This document shows positions 8,805-18,203 of a stretch of 64,000 nt of DNA, in pieces (positions within the stretch are counted from its first letter, which is position 1; each line of letters opens with the position of its first letter). The notes beneath the pieces were generated by a model. It was not told the origin of the DNA and ran no database searches. It was given only the letters and a program-made list of their open reading frames with translations. Origin of the DNA: Agreia sp. COWG (GTDB taxonomy: Bacteria; Actinomycetota; Actinomycetes; Actinomycetales; Microbacteriaceae); NCBI RefSeq assembly GCF_904528075.1, contig NZ_LR882035.1, forward strand, positions 2,232,001 through 2,296,000, given 5' to 3'. A program made the translations under genes and the position numbers.

Positions 8805-9605
8805 CTAGCGATCCAGCAGGCGATGCAGGAACTGCTTGGTGCGCTCTTCTCTGGGGTTCTGCAGCACGCTCGAGGGCGGGCCCGATTCGACGACGACCCC
8901 GCCGTCCATGAAGACGATCTGGTCGGCTACTCTGCTCGCGAAAGTGAGCTCGTGCGTGACGAGAACCATGGTCCAGCCCTCGGTGGCGAGCTCTCTGATC
9001 ACGTCGAGCACGTCGCCCACGAGCTCGGGATCGAGCGCGGAGGTGGGCTCGTCGAAGAGCAGCAGCTGGGGCTTCTGGGCGAGCGCGCGCACGATACCGA
9101 CGCGCTGCTGCTGGCCACCTGACAGCTCGAAGGGATAGGCGTCTTTCTTGGCGCCGAGCCCCACACGCTCGAGCAGCACGGTCGCCTCGGCGATCGCCTC
9201 GGACTTCGGCCGCTTCTGCACCTGCACGGGCCCCTCGATCACGTTCTCGAGCACGGTGCGGTGTGGAAAGAGATTGAACTGCTGAAAGACCATCGCCGAA
9301 CGGTCGCGCAACGACGCGAGCTGCCTCTTGCCCGGTGACGCGGCGAAGTCGACCGCGGCCGCACCGGCGAACTGCACGATGCCGGCCTCGGGCGTCTCCA
9401 GGCCGTTCAACGACCGCAACACGGTGGTCTTGCCCGATCCGGAGGGGCCGATGAGCGCCACGACCTGGCCACGATCCACGCTGAGATCGATGGACTTGAG
9501 CACCTCGACGTCGCCGAAGCTCTTGCGAATGCCTCGGGCCGTCAGCAGGGGGCCGGATGCCGCGGCCGGCTGGTCGGGAACCGCGAGCGGGTCAGTGGGC
9601 GACAT
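8805..9605 (-). CDS. Polar amino acid ABC transporter, ATP-binding subunit
   Basis: 266 residues. Walker A GPSGSGKT near residue 54, Q-loop FQQFNLFPH, signature [15 protein letters not shown], Walker B LLLFDEPTSALDPE and the H-loop VTHEL are all intact. The sequence is of the GlnQ/TcyC class that serves amino acid importers. The start overlaps the 3' end of the permease gene by 14 bp, so the two are coupled. With the permease and lipoprotein upstream it forms a complete importer at the inner face of the membrane. A cystine- or polar-amino-acid substrate is the best guess from the family; specificity is not readable. Confidence 0.93.
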   Translation of the reverse strand: MSPTDPLAVPDQPAAASGPLLTARGIRKSFGDVEVLKSIDLSVDRGQVVALIGPSGSGKTTVLRSLNGLETPEAGIVQFAGAAAVDFAASPGKRQLASLRDRSAMVFQQFNLFPHRTVLENVIEGPVQVQKRPKSEAIAEATVLLERVGLGAKKDAYPFELSGGQQQRVGIVRALAQKPQLLLFDEPTSALDPELVGDVLDVIRELATEGWTMVLVTHELTFASRVADQIVFMDGGVVVESGPPSSVLQNPREERTKQFLHRLLDR

Positions 9606-10260
9606 AACGGTCCAGCCTCTTCTCGAGCACGGACTGGGCGCTGGAGAGCACGAGGCAGATCACCCAGTAGACGACGGCGGCCTCGATGTAGAGCGCCATG
9701 AACTCCTGGCTGAACGCGGCGATCTCCTGCGCCTGGCGGAACAGCTCGGTGACGAGGATCAGCGAGGCCAGAGACGTGTCTTTCACCAGGCTGATGAACG
9801 TGTTCGACAGCGGCGGAACCGAGACCCGCGCGGCCTGCGGCAGGATGACCCGCACCAGGGTCTGGCCGCGGGACATGCCGATCGTGTAGCCCGCTTCCCA
9901 CTGGCCCTTGGGCACAGACAGGATGGCGGCCCTGATCACCTCGGCCGCGTAGCCACCGACGTTCAGCGAGAACGCGATCACGGCGCTCGGCCACGGATCG
10001 ACGAGGATGCCGATGGACGGCAGCCCGTAGAAGATCACGAACAGCTGAACGAGCAGCGGCGTGCCGCGCACGATGGAGACGTAGACCCGCGCGATAGCCG
10101 AGACGACCGTGACCTTCGACAGGCGCATGAGCGCCACCGCGAGGGCGATGACGAGGCCCAGAACAAAGGAGACGAACGCCAGCGGAATGGTGCCCGTGAT
10201 CGCGCCGCCCACGATGGGCAGCAACGACCTGCTCAAGAGATCCCAGAGCGATTCGTTCAC
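9592..10260 (-). CDS. Polar amino acid ABC transporter, permease
   Basis: 222 residues, about five membrane-spanning segments. The HisM-type signature runs through YVSIVRGTPLLVQLFVIFYG (TMD1, near residue 70) and the EAA loop EAGYTIGMSRGQTLVRVILPQA near residue 140. This is the single-permease form that acts as a homodimer with two GlnQ-type ATPases. It lies 70 bp downstream of the binding-protein gene, with no obvious terminator between, and overlaps the ATPase gene. The start at ATG 10260 gives MNESLWDLLSRSL, a normal N-terminus. Confidence 0.92.
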   Translation of the reverse strand: MNESLWDLLSRSLLPIVGGAITGTIPLAFVSFVLGLVIALAVALMRLSKVTVVSAIARVYVSIVRGTPLLVQLFVIFYGLPSIGILVDPWPSAVIAFSLNVGGYAAEVIRAAILSVPKGQWEAGYTIGMSRGQTLVRVILPQAARVSVPPLSNTFISLVKDTSLASLILVTELFRQAQEIAAFSQEFMALYIEAAVVYWVICLVLSSAQSVLEKRLDRYVAH

Positions 10261-10330
10261 CGTGCCGCCCTTCGTCTCATGCGTGTCACTCTGAGCACAT
10301 TACTGCCTCGATGAAGCACCCTCGGGTTCG

Positions 10331-11161
10331 TTACTGCGTGACGTCGCTGCCGAAGTACTTGTCACTGATCGACGCGAGCGTGCCGTCGGCGCGCAGCTCG
10401 TCGAGGGCCTTGTCGACAGCGGCCTGCAACTCGGTGTTGCCCTTCGCGAAGACGAAGGCGCTGAGCGAAGGGTCGTCGGTCTCGGCCGCCACCTTGAGTC
10501 CGGTGTCGCCCTTCTGCTTCTCGTAGTCGAGGAAGGTGAGGTTGTCGTTCACGGTCGCATCCACGCGGCCCTGCTCGAGCAGAGCAACGGCCTGCGCCCA
10601 CCCCTCCACCGATTCGACGTTCGCGCCGTTCTTCTGGGCGAGCTCGTACCAGTTGCTCGTCAGCGACTGCGCCGTCGTCTTGCCGGCGAGGTCGGCGAAC
10701 GACGAGATGTCGGTGTTGTCCTTCTTCACGACGATCACGCCGGGGCTCACGGTGTAGGGCTTCGAGAAGTCGTACTTCGCGGTGCGCTCGTCGTTGATCG
10801 AGACCTGGTTCGCGATCACGTCGAAGCGACCGGCCTCGAGACCCGCGAAGATGGCGTCCCACTGGGTCTCTTCGAACTTCACGTCGACGTCGAGCTTCTT
10901 GGCGACCGCCGTGATGATCTCCACGTCGTAGCCGGTCAGGTCGCCGGTTCCGTCTTCGTGGTAGCTGAACGGCTTGTACGTTCCCTCGGTTCCGACGGTG
11001 AGAACACCGGCCTTCTGAATCGCGGCCAGCGAGTTGCCCTCGGCCTTGGCTCCATCGCTCGAGCCGTCGGTGCTGGAGGCGGGGCTCGAGCACGCGCCGA
11101 GGGTCAGGGCTGTCGCTGCGGCGAGCGAGATGAGGCCGACGAGGGTGGAGGTGCGCTTCAC
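10331..11161 (-). CDS. Polar amino acid ABC transporter, substrate-binding lipoprotein
   Basis: 276 residues from GTG 11161, with GAAGGA eight bases upstream. A lipoprotein signal ends in LTLGAC, giving lipidated Cys24. The mature part has the SBP_bac_3 pattern: GVLTVGTEGTYKPFSY, then LTGYDVEIITAVAKKL and WDAIFAGLEAGRFDVIANQ. FliY/TcyA-type cystine binders are among the nearest relatives. It is anchored to the outer face of the membrane and delivers substrate to the permease encoded next. The first gene of the three-gene operon; the 230-bp divergent region toward the FbiC-like gene should hold its promoter. Confidence 0.92.
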   Translation of the reverse strand: MKRTSTLVGLISLAAATALTLGACSSPASSTDGSSDGAKAEGNSLAAIQKAGVLTVGTEGTYKPFSYHEDGTGDLTGYDVEIITAVAKKLDVDVKFEETQWDAIFAGLEAGRFDVIANQVSINDERTAKYDFSKPYTVSPGVIVVKKDNTDISSFADLAGKTTAQSLTSNWYELAQKNGANVESVEGWAQAVALLEQGRVDATVNDNLTFLDYEKQKGDTGLKVAAETDDPSLSAFVFAKGNTELQAAVDKALDELRADGTLASISDKYFGSDVTQ

Positions 11162-11390
11162 GGGATGATCCTTCGTTGTGGGTCTGGGTGTGCTCTCGGC
11201 ACAGGTGTCCACGATAACCAGCGCTTGGGGCAGCCATAAAATTCCGTGACGTGAAAAGACGGGCCGGGCCGGGGCATTCGGTTCGTGCCCTCTCGTATAG
11301 TGGGAGGCAATCAGCACGCGGGCCTGGATTTGGGCTTGAAGGCTTTCAGTGGGAAAGTCGCACCCTTCTCTCCTCGCGAAATGAGCCCTC

Positions 11391-13826
11391 TTGACCTCTG
11401 GCGTTGCCGAGCCATCCCTCGACGAGATCCGTGGCGCGCTCGATCGCCTCGAATCAGGTGCCGAGACGACGCCGATCGATGCCGAGCTGCTGTTCTCGGC
11501 CAGGGGACACGAGCTCGGGCGGCTGCTCGCCGTATCGGCCAGGCTGCGCGACGAGGGGCTCGAGCGGTCCGGCCGCGCGGGCGTCATCACGTACTCGAAG
11601 AAGGTGTTCATCCCGGTGACGCACCTGTGCCAGGACCGCTGCCACTACTGCATCTTCGTGGAGACCCCGGCGAAGCTCGCGACCAAGGGCAAACCCATCT
11701 ACATGTCGCCCGACGAAATTCTCGAGGTGGCCAGGGCAGGGGCGGCGATGGGCTGCAAGGAGGCCCTGTTCACCCTCGGCGACCGGCCCGAGAACCGGTG
11801 GCCCGTTGCACGGCAGTGGCTCGACGAGCACGGCTACGCGTCGACCATCGACTACATCCGAGCCATGGCGAAGCTGGTGCTCGAAGAGACGGGCCTGCTG
11901 CCGCACCTGAACCCCGGCGTGATGTCGTGGTCTGAGCTGCAGCTGTTGCGGCCCGTGGCCCCATCGATGGGCATGATGCTCGAGACCACCGCCACACGGC
12001 TCTGGTCGGAGAAGGGTGGCGTGCACTACGGCTCGCCCGACAAGGATCCGGCGTTGCGGCTGCGGGTACTCGACGACGCGGGCCGCTCGAAGGTGCCGTT
12101 CACCACAGGGGTGCTGCTCGGCATCGGCGAGAACAACGCCGAACGCGCCGAGGCGCTGTTCGAGATTCGGGCGTCGCACGAGCGCTACGGCCACATTCAA
12201 GAGACGATCGTGCAGAACTTTCGCGCCAAGCCGCGCACGGCGATGCAGAACGAGGTCGATCTCGCCCTCGAGGAATACGTGGCGGCGGTCGCCGTGGCGC
12301 GTGTGGTCATGGGGCCGGATGCCACGGTCCAGGCGCCGCCGAACCTCACCGACGCGAAGGAGCTGGGGCTGCTACTGCGCGCCGGGATCGACGACTGGGG
12401 TGGAGTGAGCCCGCTGACGGCTGACCACGTGAACCCCGAGCGTCCGTGGCCTGAACTCGATACTCTTGCGGGCCTCACGCGCGACGCCGGCTTCGAGCTC
12501 GTCGAGCGGTTGACCGCGCATCCGCCCTTCGTGAACGCCGCCGACGAATGGATCGACCCGCGCATCCGGACGCACCTCGAGGCGCTCGCCGCCGCATCCG
12601 GCCTCGCCCGCGAAGACGCGCCGGTCGAGGGTCGCCCCTGGGCTGCCGCGGCCGACGTGCGTTCCGATGCCGGCCGTCCCCCGCGCCTGTCTGCGGAAAC
12701 CACCGCCGCCCTCAACGCGGCGGAGGCCTCCCCCGCCTCGCTCAGCGACGCTGAGTACATCGAGCTTCTCGGTGCGCGCGGGCCCGACCTCGACGCGCTG
12801 ACGTCGCTCGCCAACGACGTTCGCCGCGACGCCGTCGGAGACGACATCACGTTCGTGATCAACCGCAACATCGATTCCTCGCTCTATGGCGCCGATCCCG
12901 CTCGCGGCGGCCTGGGCCTCGATTCGGTGCTCGATCTGGCAGACGAGGCAGCCGACCTCGGCGCCACCGAGCTCTGCATCCAGGGTGCGATCCCTCAGCA
13001 CATGCCGGCCACGGCATATCTCGACCTCGTGAGCGCCATCCATGCGCGTCGGCCCGAGCTGCACCTGCACGCGTTCCGCCCGACCGAGATCAGAGACGGA
13101 GCCGACCGGCTCGGGCTGAGCCTCGACGAGTACCTGCTCGAGCTGCGCACGGCCGGAGTCGACAGCGTTCCCGGAACGGGCGCACGCATCCTCGACGATC
13201 GGCTTCGCGGCATCCTGAGCGAGCACACCGACCCTCCCGCAGAACGGTGGATCAGCGCGATGGAGGCAGCCCACCGCGCCGGCCTTCGCTCGACGGCCTC
13301 CATGGTCTACGGGCACCTCGAGACGCCCGCCGAGCAGCTCGCGCATCTGCGGGCCATCGCCGCCATGCAGGACAGGACCGGAGGCTTCACCGAGTTCATC
13401 GCCATGCCGTTCGTGGCCGTGGATGCTCCTGCTTCCGTCGCGCTGCAGGCCGGCCCTGGCCCCGATCGGCGGCAGAGCCGCGCGCTGCACGCGGTCGCCC
13501 GGCTGATTCTGCACGGACACATCGATCACCTCCAGGCCGCCTGGACGAAGCTCGGCCTGCTCGGCAGCCAAGAGGTTCTGGGCGGCGGCGCCGACGATCT
13601 GGGCGGTCTGCTGCTCGATGGGATCCTCGATGCCACGGCCGGGGCAGAGGCACATCGCTCGCTGAGCATCGCCGACATGGAGCGCACGGCCGCCGAGATC
13701 GGCCGGAACGCCCGGCAACGCACGACCTCGTACGGCGAGCCGACCGCCGCCCAGTTGGCCCACGCGCGGCGCATCGACGCGCCCCCGGCGACGCGGCTGC
13801 AGCTGCCCATCTCTGCGGTGCGATGA
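11391..13826 (+). CDS. fbiC: FbiC-like FO synthase (CofG-CofH fusion) lacking the CofH iron-sulfur cysteines
   Basis: 811 residues. The CofG half is complete: THLCQDRCHYC gives the radical-SAM cysteines at 80, 84 and 87, followed by GCKEALFTLGDRPE, GLLPHLNPGVMSW and DDWGGVSPLTADHVNPERPWP. The CofH half aligns clearly in ATELCIQG, LHLHAFRPTEI and PGTGARILDD. The expected segment after INRNI (normally TNVCYTGCRFCAF) is absent, replaced near residue 495 by DSSLYGADPARGG. No CxxxCxxC is left in that half. FbiC normally joins tyrosine to a pyrimidine to make FO, the F420 core, and needs both clusters, so this protein may be half-active or repurposed. The start is TTG 11391, the first possible one, with no clear ribosome site. 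It overlaps the next gene by ATGA. Confidence 0.85.
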   Translation: MTSGVAEPSLDEIRGALDRLESGAETTPIDAELLFSARGHELGRLLAVSARLRDEGLERSGRAGVITYSKKVFIPVTHLCQDRCHYCIFVETPAKLATKGKPIYMSPDEILEVARAGAAMGCKEALFTLGDRPENRWPVARQWLDEHGYASTIDYIRAMAKLVLEETGLLPHLNPGVMSWSELQLLRPVAPSMGMMLETTATRLWSEKGGVHYGSPDKDPALRLRVLDDAGRSKVPFTTGVLLGIGENNAERAEALFEIRASHERYGHIQETIVQNFRAKPRTAMQNEVDLALEEYVAAVAVARVVMGPDATVQAPPNLTDAKELGLLLRAGIDDWGGVSPLTADHVNPERPWPELDTLAGLTRDAGFELVERLTAHPPFVNAADEWIDPRIRTHLEALAAASGLAREDAPVEGRPWAAAADVRSDAGRPPRLSAETTAALNAAEASPASLSDAEYIELLGARGPDLDALTSLANDVRRDAVGDDITFVINRNIDSSLYGADPARGGLGLDSVLDLADEAADLGATELCIQGAIPQHMPATAYLDLVSAIHARRPELHLHAFRPTEIRDGADRLGLSLDEYLLELRTAGVDSVPGTGARILDDRLRGILSEHTDPPAERWISAMEAAHRAGLRSTASMVYGHLETPAEQLAHLRAIAAMQDRTGGFTEFIAMPFVAVDAPASVALQAGPGPDRRQSRALHAVARLILHGHIDHLQAAWTKLGLLGSQEVLGGGADDLGGLLLDGILDATAGAEAHRSLSIADMERTAAEIGRNARQRTTSYGEPTAAQLAHARRIDAPPATRLQLPISAVR

Positions 13827-15967
13827 CCCTCGAACGAACGCAGCTGCATGGCAACCTCGGCGCCGCGGGGGCACGGTCGGCGCTGTCGGCGCTATCCGCG
13901 CCAGAATCTGGGTCCGCGGCCTCGACCCCGCCGGCCGAGCCCACGCGCGTCGTGCTCGTCGCGCCCGCCGTTGCGGCCGTGCCCGTCGCGCCGACCGTTC
14001 CTGTCGGTGAAGACGACGGCGATGCCGCGCACTTCTCCTTTCTCGGCCCGATGCTGGAGCGCCGCGCCTCGGTGCAGACGCTCGCGGTGACCCAGCTGGC
14101 CGGCGCCCCCTCGGGTTCGGTGCTCATCGCCATGGGTGAGCAGGCGGCACCCGTTCTGCGCTTCGTGCGAGAGAACGCGAGCGCCCAGCTGCGCGTGGTC
14201 GTCATCGACCCGCACCGCTCTGATGCGGACTCCCTGCTGTGCCTCGGCGTGACCGCGCTGGCGCTGAGCTCGGGCGGTGCCCTCGGTGACGTACGCGAGG
14301 AATTGCGCGTCCGGCCGGCGCGCATCCTGAGCGTGATCGAGGAATTCATCGACGGAGCCGCGCCGGGCCACGCCGGACCCGAGGCGACGTCGCGCGAGGG
14401 CGCAGCCCGAGGCATCCGGCACGACGCGCAACCGCGTACCGCTCTGCAGGCAGCCGGTCAGACGGATGCCGGCGTGACAGTCGTCGACACCGTGATCGTC
14501 GGGGCCGGATTCGCCGGGCTGGGCATGGGCATCCGGCTCGCCAGGCAGGGTGACGAGTCGTTCGTCATCCTCGAGCGCGCGGCAGACGTCGGGGGAACGT
14601 GGCGCGACAACACCTACCCGGGGGTTGCGTGCGACATTCCGTCACACCTGTACTCCTTCTCGTTCGCGCCGAAGCCCGACTGGTCGAGCTTCTTCGCGCC
14701 CGGCGCCGAGATCCACGACTACCTGCGCGACACGGCGCGCGCAGAGGGCCTCGAGCCGCACCTTCGGCTCGGCACCGAGGTACTCGAGATGCGCTGGCTG
14801 GCCGAGGAGGCACGCTGGCGCGTCAGCACGAGCGGCGGCACGTTCAGCTGCCGCACGCTCGTCGTCGCCGCGGGGCGACTCTCCGACGCGAAGCTGCCGG
14901 CCGTGCCCGGACTCGAGTCGTTCGCCGGCGACATCATGCATTCGTCGACCTGGGACGACTCGGTCGATCTCGCGGGCAAGCGCGTCGGAGTGGTGGGAAC
15001 CGGGGCGTCGGCCGCCCAGCTCATTCCGCACATCGAGAGGCTCGCCGGCAGCGTCGTGGTGTTCCAGCGAAGCGCCCCCTGGGTGGTGCCGCGGCCCGAC
15101 CGACCGTACTCGGCCGAAGAGAGAGCCCTGTTCGCGGCGGCTCCCCCCGTTCGAGAGGCTGAGCGAGACGAGCTGTTCTGGGGCGCCGAGACGGCCTTCG
15201 CCGAGCGGATGCGCGTGCCCGGCTACATCGATCGCCTGCGCGATCGTGCGCTCGGCCACCTGCGCGCGCAACTCGACGACGCGGCGCTTCGCGAGGCGGC
15301 GACCCCCGACTACGAGATCGGCTGCAAGCGGGTCGTCATCTCGAGCGACTACTACCCGGCGCTCGCCTCCGAGACCGTCACCCTCGAGGCCTCCGCCCTG
15401 GCCTCGATCACGACGACAGGCACTGGCCCGGCCCTCAGCTCGACGGTGCGGGCCGCGAGCGGCAACGAGTACGACGTGGACGTGCTGGTCTTCGCCACCG
15501 GTTTCTCCTCGACCAGGCCGCCGTTCGCCGAGCGCACCGTCGGCATCGGCGGCGTTCTTCTCGCTGACGCATGGAGTGACGGGATGCGCTCGCACGCATC
15601 GACCGCCGTGCACGGCTTTCCCAATATGTTCGTGCTCGACGGGCCGAACGCAAGCCTGGGCCACAACTCCGCCGTCGTCATGATCGAGGCGCAGATCGGC
15701 TACGTGCTCGCGGCGATGCGGCAACGTGTGGCGAGCGGCATTCCCGCGCTCGACGTCACGCGACAGGCGCAGGATGCCTACGTCGCGGAGCTCGACGCGA
15801 AGGCGGCCTCCTCGGTCTGGCTCACCGGCGGCTGCGACAGCTGGTACGTCGACGAGCGCAGCGGCCGCCTCACGCTGCTGTGGCCCGACTTCGCCTACGC
15901 GTTCCGGCGCCGCCTCTCGCGCTTCGACCCCGAGAACTACGCCGTGCTGCCCGTCTTCGGCGACTGA
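13823..15967 (+). CDS. Baeyer-Villiger-type flavin monooxygenase with N-terminal extension
   Basis: 714 residues from ATG 13823, overlapping the stop of the FbiC-like gene. Residues from about 220 form a class B flavoprotein monooxygenase: FAD site VGAGFAGLGMG (226 on), GGTWRDNTYPGVACD, the fingerprint FAGDIMHSSTW (367-377, matching FxGxxxHxxxW) and the NADPH site VGVVGTGASAAQ. Such enzymes insert oxygen into ketones or oxidise heteroatoms. The first 215 residues are extra: Ala/Pro-rich, then an alpha/beta-looking segment (GSVLIAMGEQAAPVLRF, LRVVVIDPHRSDADS) that may be a remnant hydrolase-like domain. Coupling to the FbiC-like gene suggests shared use, but the substrate is unknown. Confidence 0.85.
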   Translation: MTLERTQLHGNLGAAGARSALSALSAPESGSAASTPPAEPTRVVLVAPAVAAVPVAPTVPVGEDDGDAAHFSFLGPMLERRASVQTLAVTQLAGAPSGSVLIAMGEQAAPVLRFVRENASAQLRVVVIDPHRSDADSLLCLGVTALALSSGGALGDVREELRVRPARILSVIEEFIDGAAPGHAGPEATSREGAARGIRHDAQPRTALQAAGQTDAGVTVVDTVIVGAGFAGLGMGIRLARQGDESFVILERAADVGGTWRDNTYPGVACDIPSHLYSFSFAPKPDWSSFFAPGAEIHDYLRDTARAEGLEPHLRLGTEVLEMRWLAEEARWRVSTSGGTFSCRTLVVAAGRLSDAKLPAVPGLESFAGDIMHSSTWDDSVDLAGKRVGVVGTGASAAQLIPHIERLAGSVVVFQRSAPWVVPRPDRPYSAEERALFAAAPPVREAERDELFWGAETAFAERMRVPGYIDRLRDRALGHLRAQLDDAALREAATPDYEIGCKRVVISSDYYPALASETVTLEASALASITTTGTGPALSSTVRAASGNEYDVDVLVFATGFSSTRPPFAERTVGIGGVLLADAWSDGMRSHASTAVHGFPNMFVLDGPNASLGHNSAVVMIEAQIGYVLAAMRQRVASGIPALDVTRQAQDAYVAELDAKAASSVWLTGGCDSWYVDERSGRLTLLWPDFAYAFRRRLSRFDPENYAVLPVFGD

Positions 15968-16011
15968 GGCTCTCTCCCGTCGGGCCCCACGAATTCTCGC
16001 CCGATCGCCCC

Positions 16012-16076
16012 GAACGGGAGGAGATACGACGAACCGACCCCCTATTTGGATCGGTTTCGCGAATCTCCTCCCGTTC
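16012..16076. terminator. Long nested hairpin between convergent genes
   Basis: Perfect 14-bp arms (16012-16025 and 16063-16076, GAACGGGAGGAGAT and its complement) enclose a second imperfect stem (CGAACCGA... with TCGGTTTCG). The hairpin sits between the stop codons of the convergent monooxygenase and hypothetical genes, so it most likely acts as a bidirectional terminator. Confidence 0.75.
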
Positions 16077-16084
16077 TGCGCGCC

Positions 16085-16756
16085 CTAGAGCTCGATACCG
16101 TCGCCGTAGTCGCGACCACCGGCGCGATGCGCGCTCGCTGCCGTGATCTGGTCGACACGGTGCCCGAGCACGGCTGCGAGCTCGACGATGCGTGGGGCGT
16201 GCGCCGCGTCGACCACCACCACCGGGTAGGAGTCCGCGTCGATGTCGAAGACGAGAAGCTGCAGGCCGGCCGGGGCGAGCAGCGCATTCGCGCGCAGGAT
16301 GCCGAAGGTGAGGTGCACATCCGCATCGTCGACCGACTGCAGATCTGCGCCGCTCGCGAGCACCGGAGCCATGCGCGACAGACCCCAGGCCAGCTCGGCG
16401 GCGCTGTCGTTCCAGTCGAGTTCGTGGGCCAGGTCGTTCTCGACGAGCCAGTCAATGAGGGCAAACCACGGCAGCGCACTCGACGCAGAGTCGTCCTCGT
16501 CGTCGAGACCGCGGTCGTCGGCGGAACCTCGGTGGTCGCGCAGGTAGTCGGCGGGCGACGCATGCGCCATCAGCACCACCTCGGTGAGCCCCGCATCCGG
16601 CGATACGAGAACTGCGAGTTCGCGCCACAGGGCCCCGCGCTCGTCACCCTGCTCGTCGTCCGACGGGCGAGCGGCCTCGGCGGTCTTCTGCATGGAGGCA
16701 GCCTCCTGCACAGCAGGCGACGCAGAACGCGAGCGGCGGAACGGGTTCCACGCCAC
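16085..16756 (-). CDS. Hypothetical acidic protein, possibly DUF6630-like
   Basis: 223 residues from ATG 16756. The first 60 residues are basic then Glu/Asp-rich and probably disordered. A globular part follows with PWFALIDWLVENDLAHELDWNDSA near residue 105 and a C-terminal LLVFDIDADSYPVVVVDAA. The DWL...AHELDW stretch recalls DUF6630, a domain of unknown function, but I would not insist on it. No signal peptide or membrane segment. It is convergent with the monooxygenase, the two separated by the nested hairpin, and lies 160 bp downstream of the glycosyltransferase. Confidence 0.65.
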   Translation of the reverse strand: MAWNPFRRSRSASPAVQEAASMQKTAEAARPSDDEQGDERGALWRELAVLVSPDAGLTEVVLMAHASPADYLRDHRGSADDRGLDDEDDSASSALPWFALIDWLVENDLAHELDWNDSAAELAWGLSRMAPVLASGADLQSVDDADVHLTFGILRANALLAPAGLQLLVFDIDADSYPVVVVDAAHAPRIVELAAVLGHRVDQITAASAHRAGGRDYGDGIEL

Positions 16757-16916
16757 GATCAGCCCCTCGGCGAACGCGACGATCGCACGCGCGCCGTCGC
16801 GACATGGTCGACGGCGGATGCGCGCGGCTCAGTCATGACACCAGCTTCGCACCCGCCGCCGAGACCCGCCACACGACGTCGCCGTAGACACACGCGAGCC
16901 GGGCTCAGGCTTGGCC

Positions 16917-18203
16917 TCAGTGAACGGCTTCGACATTCCTCGCCACGCCGTCGAACATGCGGTCGAACACCACACGGCGATCGAACTGCAGCGCGTACTC
17001 GCGGGCGCGGGCCGCCCACTCGTGGCGCTCCTCGGCCGTGGTGTCGACGATGGCGTGCACGAGGGCGCGAGCGATCGCATCCGGATCCTCGACCGGAACG
17101 ACCAGCGCGTGATCGCCGATCGCCTCGCCGATGCCACCGGTCAGCGTGGTGATCACGGGGCCTCCCCCGGCCAGCATCTTCTCGGCGAGCGCGATTCCGA
17201 ACGTCTCCACGAACTCGGGCCTCGGCTTGCTGGGAAGCACGAACGCTGCGCAGCCCTTCATGAGGTACGGCTTCTCGGCGTCTCCGACATCGTCGAGAAA
17301 CCGGATGCGCGAGGCCACCCGAGACGCCGCGGCCGCCGCGCGGAACGCGTCTGCCTGCGGCCCGCGCCCCGCGATGACGAGCGTCTTGTCGCCGTGCACC
17401 CCACTGCGCTCGAAGCCCTCGATGAGCTCCTCGACGCCCTTGGCATGAGTGAGCCTCGACAGAAAGAGCACGTAGCCGTCGCGCTCGAGCCCTCGGGCCT
17501 CGAGCACCTCGTGCAGTACTCCGTCGTCGAGGTCGACGTAGGTGTCGGCGTCGATCGCGGGGTACGAGACCGTGATCCTGTCGCGGCACTGCTCGGCGAA
17601 GCGGGTGCCGTGCTGCGCGTCGACGCGCTCCGCCTCGTCGATGATCAGCTGTCGCGTGTAGTCCGACACGGCGACGCAGTGGTCCTGGCTCAGGTAGCTC
17701 GTCAGAATGTGCGCGGCGGCCCCGAGGCGGCCCTCCTCCACGGCGGTGCGCACCACGTTGGTCACGTCGGAGCCAACGGCCTCGGCGATGGTGGTCACGT
17801 TCACCGGCAGGCCGGTTGCCCGCGCTGCGCGAACGGCGTCGGCCACGGCGATGGTGTGCGGGCTGAGATAGAGCGAGAGAGCCACGGTGGGCACCCCGTC
17901 GGTGAAGAGCTCGACGAGCCGGCCGGTGATGCCGGCGAGGTGGCGACCATCCGGCACCTTGTAGTCACCGACGGGCTCCGGACGCTCCACGATGATGCCG
18001 GGGCTGTAGGGCAGCACGGAGTCGAGAGGCTTGAGCGGCAGGCCGGCGCGCTCGAGCACATCGATGGGCCACGTGACGATGCGCACCTCGTCGAAGCCGC
18101 GCTCGAGGGCGGTCTCGGCCAGGTTGCGCGCCTCGACCGAGTGGCCGCAGATGACCGGGTCTGCGCGCACGATGATCACGAGCCTGTTGTCGATGGTGGT
18201 CAT
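16917..18203 (-). CDS. Family 4 glycosyltransferase
   Basis: 428 residues from ATG 18203, with AGGGAG upstream; the start overlaps the stop of the GH92 gene (ATGA), so translation is coupled. The GT-B fold, GT4 class is indicated by YVLFLSRLTHAKGVEELIEGF (start of the C-terminal Rossmann domain), TLVIAGRGPQADAF, and the donor-binding stretch PSKPRPEFVETFGIALAEKMLAGG with the E(x7)E spacing. N-terminal ICGHSVEARNLAETAL is the acceptor-side glycine loop. It would transfer a sugar from a nucleotide donor, perhaps in the same polysaccharide pathway as the mannosidase. Acceptor unknown. Confidence 0.87.
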   Translation of the reverse strand: MTTIDNRLVIIVRADPVICGHSVEARNLAETALERGFDEVRIVTWPIDVLERAGLPLKPLDSVLPYSPGIIVERPEPVGDYKVPDGRHLAGITGRLVELFTDGVPTVALSLYLSPHTIAVADAVRAARATGLPVNVTTIAEAVGSDVTNVVRTAVEEGRLGAAAHILTSYLSQDHCVAVSDYTRQLIIDEAERVDAQHGTRFAEQCRDRITVSYPAIDADTYVDLDDGVLHEVLEARGLERDGYVLFLSRLTHAKGVEELIEGFERSGVHGDKTLVIAGRGPQADAFRAAAAASRVASRIRFLDDVGDAEKPYLMKGCAAFVLPSKPRPEFVETFGIALAEKMLAGGGPVITTLTGGIGEAIGDHALVVPVEDPDAIARALVHAIVDTTAEERHEWAARAREYALQFDRRVVFDRMFDGVARNVEAVH

